64,000 nucleotides of DNA from NCBI GenBank assembly GCA_016787485.1, contig JAEUUL010000038.1, positions 170,117-234,116 on the forward strand, in the 5' to 3' direction. A model generated the notes under the pieces. It had not been told where the DNA came from. It saw only the letters and a program-made list of their open reading frames with translations, and ran no database searches. Position numbers and translations under genes: made by a program. Source of the DNA: Bacteroidota bacterium (lineage in GTDB: Bacteria > Bacteroidota > Bacteroidia > NS11-12g > UBA955). This document shows positions 34,620-45,130 of the stretch, piece by piece (positions within the stretch are counted from its first letter, which is position 1; each line of letters begins with the position of its first letter).

Positions 34620-36599
34620 ATGACATTAGATTCAAAGATTCCGGCAGGCGAACTGAAGGACAAATGGACCCAGTACCGCAGTTCTGTGGCACTGGTGAAC
34701 CCTGCCAATAAACGCAACATGGAAATCATAGTGGTGGGAACCGGACTGGCGGGAGCCAGTGCAGCCGCCACTCTGGCAGAACTGGGATACAAGGTGAAGG
34801 CCTTTTGTTTTCAGGATTCCCCCCGCCGTGCACACTCCATTGCCGCGCAGGGTGGTATCAATGCTGCCAAAAACTACCAGAATGACGGTGACAGTGTATA
34901 CCGTTTGTTTTATGATACCATTAAAGGGGGTGACTACCGGGCCCGTGAAGCCAATGTGCACCGCCTGGCTGAAGTATCTACCGCCATCATCGATCAGTGC
35001 GTGGCACAGGGAGTTCCCTTTGCCCGTGAGTACGGAGGAACCCTGAGCAACCGTTCATTTGGCGGAACACAGGTACAACGCACGTTTTACGCAGCCGGAC
35101 AAACAGGACAACAACTGTTGCTGGGAGCTTACAGTGCGCTGGAACGTCAGGTGGGGCTGGGCAATGTAAAAATGTACAGCCGCCATGAAATGCTGGAAGT
35201 AGTAAAAATTGACGGCAAAGCGCGCGGCATCATTGCCCGTGACCTTGTAAGCGGCAAACTGGAACGCCATTTCGGCCATGCTGTTTTGCTTTGCACTGGT
35301 GGCTACGGAAACGTTTTCTACCTGAGCACCAATGCCATGGGGAGCAATGTTACCGCTGCCTGGAAGGCCCACAAAGCCGGTGCATGGTTTGGCAACCCCT
35401 GCTTCACACAAATTCACCCGACCTGCATCCCGGTTAGCGGACATTACCAGAGTAAACTCACCCTGATGAGTGAGTCGCTGCGGAATGACGGGCGCATCTG
35501 GGTGCCTAAAAACAAAGACGACAACCGCCACCCGAATGACATACCCGAAGAAGACCGCGATTATTACCTGGAACGCCGCTACCCTGCTTTTGGGAACCTG
35601 GTACCACGTGATGTGGCCAGCCGGGCTGCCAAGGAACGCTGCGATGCCGGTTACGGCGTGGGTCCCAGCAAAATGGCGGTTTATCTGGATTTCCGGTTCA
35701 ACCTGATGAACAAATATGGCCGTGCTGAAGCAAGTAAACTGGGCATTGAAAATCCTGACGACGAAACCCTTATTCGTCTTGGCAAAGAAGTGGTGAAGGA
35801 GAAATATGGCAATCTGTTTGATATGTACAAACAGATTACCGATGAAGACCCTTATGAAGTGCCTATGCGTATTTACCCTGCTGTGCATTACACCATGGGC
35901 GGCCTGTGGGTGGATTATGACCTGATGACCACTGTGCCTGGTTTGTATGCACTGGGCGAAGCCAACTTCAGCGACCACGGAGCAAACCGGCTAGGCGCAT
36001 CCGCCCTCATGCAGGGTCTGGCCGATGGCTATTTTGTGATTCCTTACACCCTGGGAGCTTATCTGAGCAAGGATATTTCCACGAAGAGCATACCCACTGA
36101 CCATGAAGCCTTTGCCGAAGCCGAAGCACGCTGTCAGAGCCAATTGGATAAACTGATGTCTGTGCAGGGCAAACAAACCGTGGAAAGTTTCCACCGCAGG
36201 CTGGGCCTGATTATGTGGAACAAATGCGGCATGGCGCGCAACGAGCAGGGCCTGAAAGAAGCCATTGAAGAAATCCGCGCCCTGCGCGAAGAATTCTGGC
36301 GGGATGTAAGGGTGCCCGGATCCCGGAACGAATTCAACCCCGAACTGGAAAAAGCAGGCCGGGTGGCTGACTTCCTTGAACTGGGTGAACTGATGTGCAT
36401 GGATGCCCTGAACCGCAACGAAAGCTGCGGCGGGCATTTCCGCGAAGAATTCCAGACCGAGGAAGGCGAAGCCCTGCGCGATGATGAAAAATACATGTAT
36501 GTAGCCGCCTGGGAAATGAAAGATTCCAATAACTGGGAACTGCATAAAGAAGAACTGAAGTACGAGAACATAAAAATCGCACAGAGGAGTTATAAGTAA
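34620..36599 (+). CDS. sdhA: Succinate dehydrogenase/fumarate reductase flavoprotein subunit
   Basis: The 659-residue catalytic subunit oxidises succinate to fumarate using covalent FAD. Visible features: the FAD-binding '[19 protein letters not shown]', the histidine for FAD linkage in '[18 protein letters not shown]', the active-site region 'HPTCIP', and '[11 protein letters not shown]' plus '[16 protein letters not shown]'. The length and the C-terminal '[14 protein letters not shown]' agree with Bacteroidota enzymes. The start ATG is 23 bases past sdhC. It works in the TCA cycle and respiratory chain at the inner membrane. Confidence 0.97.
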   Translation: MTLDSKIPAGELKDKWTQYRSSVALVNPANKRNMEIIVVGTGLAGASAAATLAELGYKVKAFCFQDSPRRAHSIAAQGGINAAKNYQNDGDSVYRLFYDTIKGGDYRAREANVHRLAEVSTAIIDQCVAQGVPFAREYGGTLSNRSFGGTQVQRTFYAAGQTGQQLLLGAYSALERQVGLGNVKMYSRHEMLEVVKIDGKARGIIARDLVSGKLERHFGHAVLLCTGGYGNVFYLSTNAMGSNVTAAWKAHKAGAWFGNPCFTQIHPTCIPVSGHYQSKLTLMSESLRNDGRIWVPKNKDDNRHPNDIPEEDRDYYLERRYPAFGNLVPRDVASRAAKERCDAGYGVGPSKMAVYLDFRFNLMNKYGRAEASKLGIENPDDETLIRLGKEVVKEKYGNLFDMYKQITDEDPYEVPMRIYPAVHYTMGGLWVDYDLMTTVPGLYALGEANFSDHGANRLGASALMQGLADGYFVIPYTLGAYLSKDISTKSIPTDHEAFAEAEARCQSQLDKLMSVQGKQTVESFHRRLGLIMWNKCGMARNEQGLKEAIEEIRALREEFWRDVRVPGSRNEFNPELEKAGRVADFLELGELMCMDALNRNESCGGHFREEFQTEEGEALRDDEKYMYVAAWEMKDSNNWELHKEELKYENIKIAQRSYK

Positions 36600-36636
36600 A
36601 TTGGAAAGTAAAGAGTCAATTAAGCGTTAAAAAAGA

Positions 36637-37392
36637 ATGGAAAAAGCAATGAAAATAAACCTGAAGGTATGGCGGCAGAAAAACGCCAGTGATGCCGGAA
36701 AGTTTGAAACCTATAGTGTAGAAGCCAATCCTGACATGTCCTTTCTGGAAATGTTTGATGTGCTGAATGAAAACCTGATTTCTGAAGGAAAAGAACCTGT
36801 GGCATTTGATCACGATTGCCGCGAAGGCATTTGTGGCATGTGTTCCATGGTAATCAATGGCCGCCCGCATGGCCCCAAAGGTGGAATTACCACCTGCCAG
36901 CTGCACATGCGCAGTTTCAATGACGGGGATACGGTGGTTGTGGAACCCTGGCGTGCCAATGCATTCCCTGTGATTAAAGACCTGAGTGTAAACCGCAGTG
37001 CTTTTGACCGCATCATTGCCGCCGGCGGATTTGTTTCCGTGAACACCGGAAACGCAGTGGATGCCAACGCCATACTGATTCCCAAGGAAGTGGCCGATAA
37101 ATCGTTTGAAGCCGCAACCTGCATTGGCTGTGGTGCCTGCGTGAGTGCCTGCAAAAATGCCAGCGCCATGCTGTTCGTGGGTGCCAAGGTGACCCAGCTG
37201 GCCCTGTTACCCCAGGGACAGGCCGAGGCCAAAACCCGCGTGGTGGCCATGGTGGACCAGATGGATGCCGAGGGTTTTGGTGCCTGCACCAATACCGGTG
37301 CCTGTGCGGCCGAATGTCCGAAAGAGATTCCGTTGAGTGTGATAGCCACCCTGAACCGGGAGTACCTGAAAGCGAAGATGTCCGGACACTAA
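36637..37392 (+). CDS. sdhB: Succinate dehydrogenase iron-sulphur subunit
   Basis: The protein carries the clusters that link FAD to haem. Cysteine motifs appear in order: '[10 protein letters not shown]' (about 66-75) with a later Cys in 'TTCQLH' for the [2Fe-2S] centre, '[13 protein letters not shown]' for [4Fe-4S], and '[13 protein letters not shown]' for the third centre. Two starts are possible, MEKAMKINL and the inner MKINL four residues later; the first has a GAA-rich upstream stretch. The 251-residue length is typical. The gene ends the operon just before a strong terminator. Confidence 0.96.
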   Translation: MEKAMKINLKVWRQKNASDAGKFETYSVEANPDMSFLEMFDVLNENLISEGKEPVAFDHDCREGICGMCSMVINGRPHGPKGGITTCQLHMRSFNDGDTVVVEPWRANAFPVIKDLSVNRSAFDRIIAAGGFVSVNTGNAVDANAILIPKEVADKSFEAATCIGCGACVSACKNASAMLFVGAKVTQLALLPQGQAEAKTRVVAMVDQMDAEGFGACTNTGACAAECPKEIPLSVIATLNREYLKAKMSGH

Positions 37393-37412
37393 AAGAAAAT
37401 TGATTTCATAGA

Positions 37413-37439
37413 AACGGGGCTTCTGGCCCCGTTTTTTTT
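37413..37439 (+). terminator. Rho-independent terminator after sdhB
   Basis: AACGGGGC (37413-37420), a five-base loop and GCCCCGTT (37426-37433) form a perfect 8-bp stem followed by a run of T. The T run reaches the stop of the convergent PKD gene, so the structure mainly serves the sdh operon. Confidence 0.9.
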
Positions 37440-40400
37440 ATCTCTTCCCCCGTATCAGATTGATAGATCCTGACACGGTTTTGGCCTGCTGATTGCCCCG
37501 TGAAAAGGCATAGGTAAACTGGTAGAAGTAGGTTCCTTCCGGACATTCCGGACCGGTGTTCATTACCCGTCCGTTCCAGTTTTCCATATAACCCCGCACC
37601 GCGTCATGGTCGCTACGGTAAACCAGTTCGCCCCAGCGGTTGTAAATGCGCAGGTCGTATAACCTCTCCCCATCTATAAAAATATCCCATACCCGGTTGG
37701 TCTCATCTTCCTCATCCGGTGTAAATACATTGGCCAGCCGGACATCCTCAAAATATTCCACCCGGATGGTTTTGCAGGTGGTGTCCCTGCAGCCGGCGGG
37801 AATTACAGCCATCAGGCAAACCCGGAACGTATCGCGGTCCGGATAAAAATCGTGTGTGGGGTGTACCTCTGTGCTTGTATTGGTTGGCGAATTGGGTTGC
37901 CCGAAATTCCAGGCAAACTGCGCATCCAAAGGATTGCTTTTATTCTTAAACGTAAATACCGGATCCTCGCTTTTGGGATCAATGTCAAAATCCGCATTCA
38001 CATCCAGCACCGTCACTTTCTTTTCTGCTGAATCAAAACAGCGGGGCTGGCCCGGATAAATGGTATACCAGGGTTTTATCCATACTGAATAGACTCCCGG
38101 AGATGTATAAATCTGTTCTTTGGTCATTCCCGGCACCTCAGAGAATCTGGAAGGTCCGGGATCCAGCTGCCATTCGTCCATTTCATACAGTCTGTCTGAA
38201 AGGGAGGTAAAAATGGCCTTTGAACCCACGCACAGGGTATCCGGGCCCAGCAATCCGGTTTTGGGACTGGGAAGTACAGTGATAATCCGCGGAGAATCGC
38301 TGGAAGGAAAGTAGCTGTTGCAGTAATAGGCATTGCCCGTGGTGGGATTGTAAAAGGTATCAATTCCCACAAGCCCCACATAAAAGCGGCCCGATTTGAA
38401 ATAGGTAAATGTGTCGTTTGTCAGGCTGCCGGTATTGTGGGTGTTGTTGTCCGGGTCGCCGTATTCCCAGATGTATTGTTTGCAATTCTTCGACCTGTTT
38501 TTGAAAGTGACACGAAACGGCGCGCAGCCCACTGTATCTCCCAGGATGTCAAACGCCGCTTCTGAACCCGTGATTTTTACAACAAAATCCGTGGTGTCTG
38601 TGCAACCGCTGCGGCTTTTTACCACATGCGTCACATGGTAGGTTCCACCATTTTCAAACGTATGAAACGGGTCTTTTTCTATGGTGGTAAACGTACCGCT
38701 TCCAAAATCCCACAAATAGTCTGTAATGGCATCATCCGGGTCGAAGGTGCGCAGATAACTGGAATCAAATAACTGCTTGATTTCTGAACAGAAGAAATCC
38801 TTGCTTTCTGAGGTCACATCTGCCACCAACTCTTGTATCACCACTACTTTGCTCACGGTGTCGCGATTGCCTGTGCTGTCTGCCACCATCAGCCGCACTG
38901 TAAACCGGCCAAGGCTGTCATAGGTGTGACAGGGTGAAAAGGAATCAGAAACCGGGGTAGAATCACCAAAATCCCAGCGTACCGAGTGACCGCCCCAGTC
39001 ATTCTTTTTCCAGTATTGCTCCGATGTATAGTCCAGCACGTCAGGCTCAAAACACAAGGTTTTACTGCCACAAACAGCACCTTTCAACCGGATTTCTGTT
39101 TCCAGTCCCCAGCCAATGTTCAGACCAAACCTTTGGTTACAACCTGCATAATTCCAGATCTGTAACCGAACCAACCCGGTATACCTGTGTTTGCTGAATG
39201 TATGGTAAAACGTATCCAGCAGGGTTCCCACCAGGAAAGTGGTATCGGTGTAGCTGCCATCACCCCAGGTTATCCTTACCCTGTCGCCCGGGGCAAAATA
39301 GTTCTTGTCCGGTATCAGTTTCACCACCTTGGGGTTGTGACCGCTGTATGCCACATGAAAAAAAGTATCGTGCAGGGGAATCACCTCCAGCAGATTGTCA
39401 TAAAAGACCGTATCAAACCCTTTTGTGGTATCGTGAAAAGTGAGCAACGAGTCATTGCCGAAATCTGCAGCGGAATCCGGCCTTGCCTTGCGCCATACCA
39501 GATAAACTCCATACAGGCCCTCGTAGGGAGCAAAGACTTTCGAATGATAAGGCATAAAAGTACGTCCGGTATCCAGGCTGAAAGAAACAGGCTCTGCTTC
39601 CGGGTCAGACAAATCATCATATTCCAGAAACCGCCTGCCCTGGCATATAACGATAGGCGTACCTGTGCCAAATTTGGGACAGACCCTCAACACCCGTCTG
39701 CCAGCGGTATCAGCACAACCTGTGATGCTGTCGTGCACATACAAATGCACGGTATGTATACCCTGATTGGTGGTAAACTGATGCTTATGGTACCAATCCA
39801 ACGCTTCGTTGCAATTCGTATTCAGGTTTTGCCCCTGCGCGCGCCAGGTTACACAATTCATTCCATATGGGTCTTTGATTTCCCAGTGCCAGCTTGCTTT
39901 TTTCCGGTTCTTTAAATCTGTAATGTCCCACATGAACACTTTCTTCTGCATGTCGCATTGAATGCGGTTTGCCATGCGGAATTGCGCCACAGGACCTGCA
40001 ATGATAAAATCCATGCTGTGTCTCTGCACACAGGATAGTTTTTCAATATCCACTGATACATTGTGCTTGCCCAGCGTCAACATGGAATCCTTTGGCCTGA
40101 AACGCAGGGTGTCACCGGCAAAATTCGTCATGGGTTTGCCGTCGAAATACCACTTCACTTTTACATCTTTGTCTCCTGTTAGCCAGAATTTAGGTCCAAA
40201 TCCGGCTCCATAACATATTTGTTTGTATCCGGAGAGGCCTGTTTGCAGTGATTCAAGATTCACCGTAACGGTATCCTGCACTTCAGTCTGGCAGCCACCG
40301 CGGGTATTTACAGTGAGCCGGGCAATCATTGTCTGACTTTTGACAACGTCATAGCACTCCGTGGTCTTAAACATCCGGGCAAAATTTTTACCATCGGCAA

Positions 40401-41079
40401 ACCAGTAATAGATGTTTCCGGCAGCCGGTGTGTCTGATACATTTTTAAAACAGACCCTTGCTATGCCGCACACGGGGTAAGTAACTTCATGGGTCAATGC
40501 TGCACGCGGACCGGCAATGATGCGCACTTTTCCCACAGTACTGTTTTTACACCCGTATATATCGGTTACTTCAAATTTCACCCGGAAAACATCGGCACTG
40601 TTAAACGTGTGACAGACATCCGGAGCCCCTGCAGGGTTGGTGGAAAGGTCATAGGTCCCATCTCCCCATACCACAAGCCGTTTCACAATGGTTTGTCCGC
40701 TGGATGCCGGCGTGCTGTTGTCTTTAAAACAGATTTCATTTACAAACTGGCAGGAATCATTGGAACCGAAACGGCTGAAAACAGGCACCGGCAGCCCCAC
40801 CACTTCAATGGGTAAAGAGGCCTGGCAAGAAGCGCCACTGCTCAGCTTCACATCGCAGGTAACGGTGTAGGAACCCGCTTTTTTGTACAGGTGTTTGGCT
40901 TTGATATCGTTGCTGGTGTATCCATCACCGAAATTCCATTTGGTGCTACTTACCGTTCCTGAGATTTCATACGTAGCCATATCTCCCAGGCAAACCCTGG
41001 TTTTGCCGGATATGGTACATTGGGCAGAAGCCGATACCGCCGATAAAATGCAACCCAGAAAAAACAGCCACCTTCTCAT
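37438..41079 (-). CDS. PKD-repeat cell-surface protein with T9SS type B sorting domain
   Basis: The 1213-residue protein has a signal peptide (MRRWLFFLGCILSAVSASAQ), which sets the start at 41079 instead of an ATG further upstream. Many PKD-type domains follow, seen as repeated 'WNFGDGYTS', 'WGDGTYD', 'VRWDFGDSTPVSDSF', 'YLWDFGSGTF' and 'FAWNFGQPN' motifs. The end ('LANVFTPDEEDETNRVWDI', 'DLRIYNRWGELVYRSD', 'CPEGTYFYQF') is the gliding-motility-associated C-terminal domain, which directs T9SS export and surface attachment. It is likely an adhesin or glycan-binding surface protein; the ligand is unknown. It is convergent with sdhB and divergent from hsdR. Confidence 0.88.
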   Translation of the reverse strand: MRRWLFFLGCILSAVSASAQCTISGKTRVCLGDMATYEISGTVSSTKWNFGDGYTSNDIKAKHLYKKAGSYTVTCDVKLSSGASCQASLPIEVVGLPVPVFSRFGSNDSCQFVNEICFKDNSTPASSGQTIVKRLVVWGDGTYDLSTNPAGAPDVCHTFNSADVFRVKFEVTDIYGCKNSTVGKVRIIAGPRAALTHEVTYPVCGIARVCFKNVSDTPAAGNIYYWFADGKNFARMFKTTECYDVVKSQTMIARLTVNTRGGCQTEVQDTVTVNLESLQTGLSGYKQICYGAGFGPKFWLTGDKDVKVKWYFDGKPMTNFAGDTLRFRPKDSMLTLGKHNVSVDIEKLSCVQRHSMDFIIAGPVAQFRMANRIQCDMQKKVFMWDITDLKNRKKASWHWEIKDPYGMNCVTWRAQGQNLNTNCNEALDWYHKHQFTTNQGIHTVHLYVHDSITGCADTAGRRVLRVCPKFGTGTPIVICQGRRFLEYDDLSDPEAEPVSFSLDTGRTFMPYHSKVFAPYEGLYGVYLVWRKARPDSAADFGNDSLLTFHDTTKGFDTVFYDNLLEVIPLHDTFFHVAYSGHNPKVVKLIPDKNYFAPGDRVRITWGDGSYTDTTFLVGTLLDTFYHTFSKHRYTGLVRLQIWNYAGCNQRFGLNIGWGLETEIRLKGAVCGSKTLCFEPDVLDYTSEQYWKKNDWGGHSVRWDFGDSTPVSDSFSPCHTYDSLGRFTVRLMVADSTGNRDTVSKVVVIQELVADVTSESKDFFCSEIKQLFDSSYLRTFDPDDAITDYLWDFGSGTFTTIEKDPFHTFENGGTYHVTHVVKSRSGCTDTTDFVVKITGSEAAFDILGDTVGCAPFRVTFKNRSKNCKQYIWEYGDPDNNTHNTGSLTNDTFTYFKSGRFYVGLVGIDTFYNPTTGNAYYCNSYFPSSDSPRIITVLPSPKTGLLGPDTLCVGSKAIFTSLSDRLYEMDEWQLDPGPSRFSEVPGMTKEQIYTSPGVYSVWIKPWYTIYPGQPRCFDSAEKKVTVLDVNADFDIDPKSEDPVFTFKNKSNPLDAQFAWNFGQPNSPTNTSTEVHPTHDFYPDRDTFRVCLMAVIPAGCRDTTCKTIRVEYFEDVRLANVFTPDEEDETNRVWDIFIDGERLYDLRIYNRWGELVYRSDHDAVRGYMENWNGRVMNTGPECPEGTYFYQFTYAFSRGNQQAKTVSGSINLIRGKR

Positions 41080-41283
41080 ATTGCTCAGTTCACAAATGCG
41101 AAGTAGTGGAATGGATCTGAACAAATTCCACATCAAAAGGTCACATGACAATGGGCTGATGATTTTGTGACCCGGATATGTTGGATTCAGACACATTCAT
41201 TTCTAAGACGAAGAAAAGCGCTGAATGTTGTCTGCGGGAGAAGCAAATTTCTTTTTTTTGCCCCGGGGAAGGTGTAAAATCCA

Positions 41284-41314
41284 TTGGTATTGAGAAAGGG
41301 CTATCCTATTATTG
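41284..41314 (+). promoter_or_regulatory. Candidate promoter of the restriction operon
   Basis: TTG (41284-41286), 20 bases, then TATTATTG (41307-41314), one mismatch from TAnnTTTG. Transcription would start only about 6-8 bases before the hsdR ATG at 41327. Confidence 0.35.
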
Positions 41315-41326
41315 CAAGTATTCCCG

Positions 41327-43849
41327 ATGGCAGCCAAAGAAGCAAAAGCGCGTATTAAAATCAACAAAATGCTTGAAGAAGCAGGTTGGCGGTTTATTAC
41401 GGACGAAAATGGCCCTGCGAATATTGTATTGGAATCTGGAGTAAGTCTTACCAGTGCTTATATGAATGAAACCTGGGGAGAAGACTTTGAGAAAACAAGT
41501 AAGGGATATATTGATTATTTACTGATTGGACCTGATAATAGGCCCATTGCATTGGTTGAAGCGAAACGGGAAAGCGTAAATCCTTTAAACGCTAAGGAAC
41601 AGGCACGCAAATATGCCAATGCGCATCAAATCCGGTATGTTTTTATATCAAACGGCAATATCACTTACCAATGGGATCTGGAACAAGGAAACCCACAGGT
41701 TATCAGCCGTTTTCCCGGACCTGAATCTCTGGGAGCCTATATAGAATTCAAACCAGACAGGCAAAAACTATCCAATGAAACCGTTGATGCAGACTACATT
41801 GTCTGCACACAATATCCGGATTACAAAAATCAGCCGGGATGGAATTCTGAACAGGACAAAGCAGAATTTATTCAAAATAACAGCCTGAAGTTTCTGCGTC
41901 CATATCAGGTGGAAGCCATTCATAAAATTCAATCAGAGGTTGCACTGGGAAAAAATCGATTTCTTTTTGAAATGGCAACAGGAACAGGCAAGACTCTCAC
42001 CTCTGCTGCGATTATTAAATTATTCCTTAGAACTGGAAACGCACGCAGGGTCTTGTTTTTGGTGGACAGACTGGAACTTGAAGATCAGGCAAATAAAAAT
42101 TTTATCAAATACCTGAAAAATGATTTCAAAACGGTCATTTACAAACAACAAAAAGACGACTGGCGCTTTGCTGATATTGTTGTTTCCACCATTCAATCAT
42201 TATTAGCCGGAGAGAAATTCAAAAATGAATTTGAACCCGCCGATTTCGATCTGATTATTTCGGATGAGGCGCATCGTTCCATCGGCGGAAATTCACGTGC
42301 TGTATTTGAATATTTTCAGGGATACAAACTGGGCCTTACTGCCACTCCAAAAGACTATCTGAAAGGAGTAAATCAGGAAGAGGAGGATTTTCTAAACCCC
42401 AGAGAATGGGAATTGCGTTTGTTGCGAGACACTTACACTACATTTGGTTGTGAGGACGGAGAACCCACTTACCGGTATTCGCTGCTGGACGGGGTAAAGG
42501 ACGGATTTCTGATCAATCCTGTTAACATAGATGCACGCACAGAAATTACGACAAAACTGCTTTCAGAAAAAGGCTACGCTGTAGTAAAACCTACCGCAGA
42601 CGGAGGGGAAGAAGAACAAACCTATGTAAAAGGGGATTTCGAAAAAAAGTTCTTCAGCAAAAAAACAAATCTGGCTTTCTGCGAAGCATTTATAAACCAT
42701 GCCCTACGTGATCCGATTACCAATGAAATCGGAAAAACCATTGTGTTTTGTGTTAGCCAGGCCCATGCCCGAAAAATCACTCAAATTCTGAACGAACTGG
42801 CAGACGTAAAGTTCCCAGGCAAATACAATTCTGATTTCGCAGTTCAGGTTACCAGTCTGGTGGCCGACGCACAACAAATGACCATCAATTTTGCCAACAA
42901 CAATCTCAATGGCAAAACCCGCTGGCTTCCCGGCTATGACAGTTGTAAAACAAGGGTTTGCGTAACAGTAGGCATGATGACCACCGGTTATGACTGCGAA
43001 GATTTACTCAATCTGTGCCTGATGCGTCCCGTTTTTTCCCCAACTGACTTTATCCAGATGAAAGGGCGCGGAACCCGCAAATACACCTTTCAGTACAAAC
43101 AGGAAGATGAACATGTTGCTATTGACAAAGAGAGTTTCAAGCTCTTCGATTTTTTCGCCAACTGTGAATACTTCGAAGAAAAATACGACTACGAACAAAA
43201 GATAACTGTATCTGTACCTGGCGGAGAGGAAGGATTTGGTGGGGGCGCAGGAACTGGAAAAGAGGTATACAAAACCCTTGAATCAGATGCAATCCGTACC
43301 TTCAGAGAAGAACAGGTTGGACTGGAGGGAATGCGCATTGACCGCGAAATGTACCGGAACCGGGTGGAAGACAGAATGCGCAGCGACGAGTTTATCAAGA
43401 CCCAGTTAGAGGCCGGAAACTGGGACCAGATCAATCACTACATCCGGACGGAAGTATTTGACAAGCCCGAGGATTACATCAACCTGGATAAGTTGCAGGA
43501 ACTATACAAAGTAGATTACAAACTCAGTATTCGGGAAGTAATCGAAAAGGTATTTGGCATCCGCACCAACTTTAAAGAAAAGGACGAACTGCTCGAAGAG
43601 GAGTTTCAAAAATTCATTGCCACACAGCCTCCGCTGGAAGACGAGAATATCACCGTGCTCCGGCATTTCTTCAAAGCCTATATTGTAGATAAAGACATAC
43701 GCCGGATTGTAAAGGATAAAACCTACCAGGAACTGAACAGCCACCCGGCCTTTACAATGGATGAGTTCAAACAACTCAGCCCGGTTGCCCGGCAATCTGT
43801 TCCTGTATACGTGGAAACCTACGTCCCGCTTGACAAATATGCCGCCTGA
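41327..43849 (+). CDS. hsdR: Type I restriction endonuclease, R subunit
   Basis: The 840-residue motor and nuclease subunit cuts unmethylated DNA after translocation. The N-terminal nuclease part shows the PD-(D/E)xK pattern ('YIDYLLIGPDNRPIALVEAK', Asp near 64 and EAK near 77). The helicase core follows: Walker A 'MATGTGKT' near 214, 'FLVDRLELEDQA', 'ISDEAHRS' near 312, 'LTATPKDYLKG', and in the second RecA domain 'GMMTTGYDCEDLL' and 'MKGRGTRKY'. The C-terminal 190 residues fit the EcoEI-type R subunit end. I use the ATG at 41327 (MAAKEAKARIKI); the frame is also open from a TTG 15 bases earlier. Three small genes separate it from the M-S gene. Confidence 0.93.
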   Translation: MAAKEAKARIKINKMLEEAGWRFITDENGPANIVLESGVSLTSAYMNETWGEDFEKTSKGYIDYLLIGPDNRPIALVEAKRESVNPLNAKEQARKYANAHQIRYVFISNGNITYQWDLEQGNPQVISRFPGPESLGAYIEFKPDRQKLSNETVDADYIVCTQYPDYKNQPGWNSEQDKAEFIQNNSLKFLRPYQVEAIHKIQSEVALGKNRFLFEMATGTGKTLTSAAIIKLFLRTGNARRVLFLVDRLELEDQANKNFIKYLKNDFKTVIYKQQKDDWRFADIVVSTIQSLLAGEKFKNEFEPADFDLIISDEAHRSIGGNSRAVFEYFQGYKLGLTATPKDYLKGVNQEEEDFLNPREWELRLLRDTYTTFGCEDGEPTYRYSLLDGVKDGFLINPVNIDARTEITTKLLSEKGYAVVKPTADGGEEEQTYVKGDFEKKFFSKKTNLAFCEAFINHALRDPITNEIGKTIVFCVSQAHARKITQILNELADVKFPGKYNSDFAVQVTSLVADAQQMTINFANNNLNGKTRWLPGYDSCKTRVCVTVGMMTTGYDCEDLLNLCLMRPVFSPTDFIQMKGRGTRKYTFQYKQEDEHVAIDKESFKLFDFFANCEYFEEKYDYEQKITVSVPGGEEGFGGGAGTGKEVYKTLESDAIRTFREEQVGLEGMRIDREMYRNRVEDRMRSDEFIKTQLEAGNWDQINHYIRTEVFDKPEDYINLDKLQELYKVDYKLSIREVIEKVFGIRTNFKEKDELLEEEFQKFIATQPPLEDENITVLRHFFKAYIVDKDIRRIVKDKTYQELNSHPAFTMDEFKQLSPVARQSVPVYVETYVPLDKYAA

Positions 43850-43889
43850 TGGACTTTTTATCGAAAAAGTATAGTCTGAACTAAACTTT

Positions 43890-44264
43890 ATGCCTAAGTT
43901 TGCCGTTATAAAGCTTGAAGAGGTTGTCGGGAGAGTTGCTTTCTACAAGTTAAGCATTGACGGTGAGTGCCCTTTTGATGAATTTTGGGAAAATGCCACA
44001 AAAGATGGGAACATGCAATCAGAATTGAAACGGCTAAGTGCAATGTTTCAGAATTTTGCTAATGGGATTAATCTGCCGGGAACCAAATACCACACCCTGG
44101 AGAACATACCCCATGCCGCTGAATTCAAAACCAGTCACCTGCGAGTATATATACTGCAAGAAAAAGATACCGGTAAAATCATCATCATGGGGGGAAAAAA
44201 GAAGAATCAAAAGAGTGACCTGAAAAAGTTACAGAAAATAGTAAATCAATATTTAAATAGATAA
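43890..44264 (+). CDS. higB: RelE/HigB-like toxin (Gp49 family)
   Basis: The 124-residue basic protein resembles phage-derived Gp49-like HigB toxins: 'DEFWENATKDGNMQSELKRL' is the helical part, 'KYHTLENIPHAAEFKTSHLR' the central strand pair, and 'YILQEKDTGKIIIMGGKKKNQ' with a lysine-rich end the catalytic sheet. These toxins cleave mRNA at the ribosome. The antitoxin gene follows after 10 bases, in the toxin-first order of higBA. It starts 40 bases past hsdR and is read in the same direction, so it may share its transcript; an own promoter is not evident. Confidence 0.75.
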   Translation: MPKFAVIKLEEVVGRVAFYKLSIDGECPFDEFWENATKDGNMQSELKRLSAMFQNFANGINLPGTKYHTLENIPHAAEFKTSHLRVYILQEKDTGKIIIMGGKKKNQKSDLKKLQKIVNQYLNR

Positions 44265-44274
44265 TATAAAAAAC

Positions 44275-44667
44275 ATGCACAAGTTCGAAGAATTGGTGAC
44301 ATTCAAAGAATACTGGTTGGAAACCATACAAAATGAATTGTACAGCCTGGTATTTGAATACATAGAACGGGAAAACATCAATCAAACCCAATTGGCAGAA
44401 CGCCTGGGTGTGACCAAAGGTTATATTTCCCAGGTGTTAAACGGCCATTTCAACCACAGTCTGGAAAAACTGATTGAATTGTCTCTTGCCATAGGAGTAG
44501 CTCCAGATATTGATTTTAAACCCATCAAGCAATATATAAATGAACAACTAACAATTAGAAATGCTTATGCATCACTTTCAATTCCTGTTCAGATTGAACT
44601 CAACGAAGTTAAATTTACAGTTATAAGAAACAGCATGGCAACTGCTCGTTTACAAAAATTAGCTTAA
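44275..44667 (+). CDS. higA: HigA-like antitoxin with XRE helix-turn-helix and C-terminal extension
   Basis: The 130-residue protein has an N-terminal helical part and an XRE-type helix-turn-helix at about 36-58 ('NQTQLAERLGVTKGYISQVL'), so it likely binds its own promoter and the toxin. Residues 83-130 form an extension beyond the DNA-binding domain ('IPVQIELNEVKFTVIRNS'), not needed in ordinary HigA proteins. In toxin-antitoxin-chaperone systems such an extension is the chaperone-addiction segment bound by a SecB-like protein; the next gene encodes a candidate. That function is inferred from the gene order. Confidence 0.75.
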   Translation: MHKFEELVTFKEYWLETIQNELYSLVFEYIERENINQTQLAERLGVTKGYISQVLNGHFNHSLEKLIELSLAIGVAPDIDFKPIKQYINEQLTIRNAYASLSIPVQIELNEVKFTVIRNSMATARLQKLA

Positions 44668-44671
44668 CCCA

Positions 44672-45130
44672 ATGACCAAGAAAGCAGAAAACGAAATAGT
44701 TAGTCTTGAAATGGCAATTATCAGGATTAAAACTCTATTTTTTAAAACTAATGAGACAATTAAAATCACTAAGATAGAACAAGTCAATTTTAATATCCAT
44801 GTGGAGACGGGGGTTGATATTCCAAATAATCTGGTCGCACTGACTGTTAAAATATCATTCAACACTGAAAGTGATATTAATACCAAATTACTGGAGGGTG
44901 ATTTTCAAACCACCTTTGCAATAAAAGAACTTGAAAATTGGAAAAAGCCTGATACCGCCAATGAGGTATCTCTACCTGATGACATTAATTACACAATGTT
45001 AACTATATCCATCAGTCATGCTAGAGCTTTGCTTTCTTCTCTTGCGGCAAATGGACCTTATCAAACTATGCTCTTACCTCTACTAACCAAGGATTGGCTG
45101 GAAACAGAGTTGCTAAAAACGAAACAATAA
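44672..45130 (+). CDS. SecB-like chaperone of a toxin-antitoxin-chaperone module
   Basis: The 152-residue soluble protein begins four bases after the antitoxin stop and ends directly at the ATG of the methylase gene. It alternates strands and ends in a helix pair. The segment 113-128 ('SISHARALLSSLAANG') followed by 'LLPLLTKDWL' fits the SecB fold pattern in which an arginine-containing helix is followed by Gly-x-Pro/Leu and a terminal helix. SecB-like proteins in TAC systems protect the antitoxin from aggregation and proteolysis (known for Rv1957 of M. tuberculosis). The similarity is modest by eye, and the main support is the position after higBA. Confidence 0.58.
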   Translation: MTKKAENEIVSLEMAIIRIKTLFFKTNETIKITKIEQVNFNIHVETGVDIPNNLVALTVKISFNTESDINTKLLEGDFQTTFAIKELENWKKPDTANEVSLPDDINYTMLTISISHARALLSSLAANGPYQTMLLPLLTKDWLETELLKTKQ

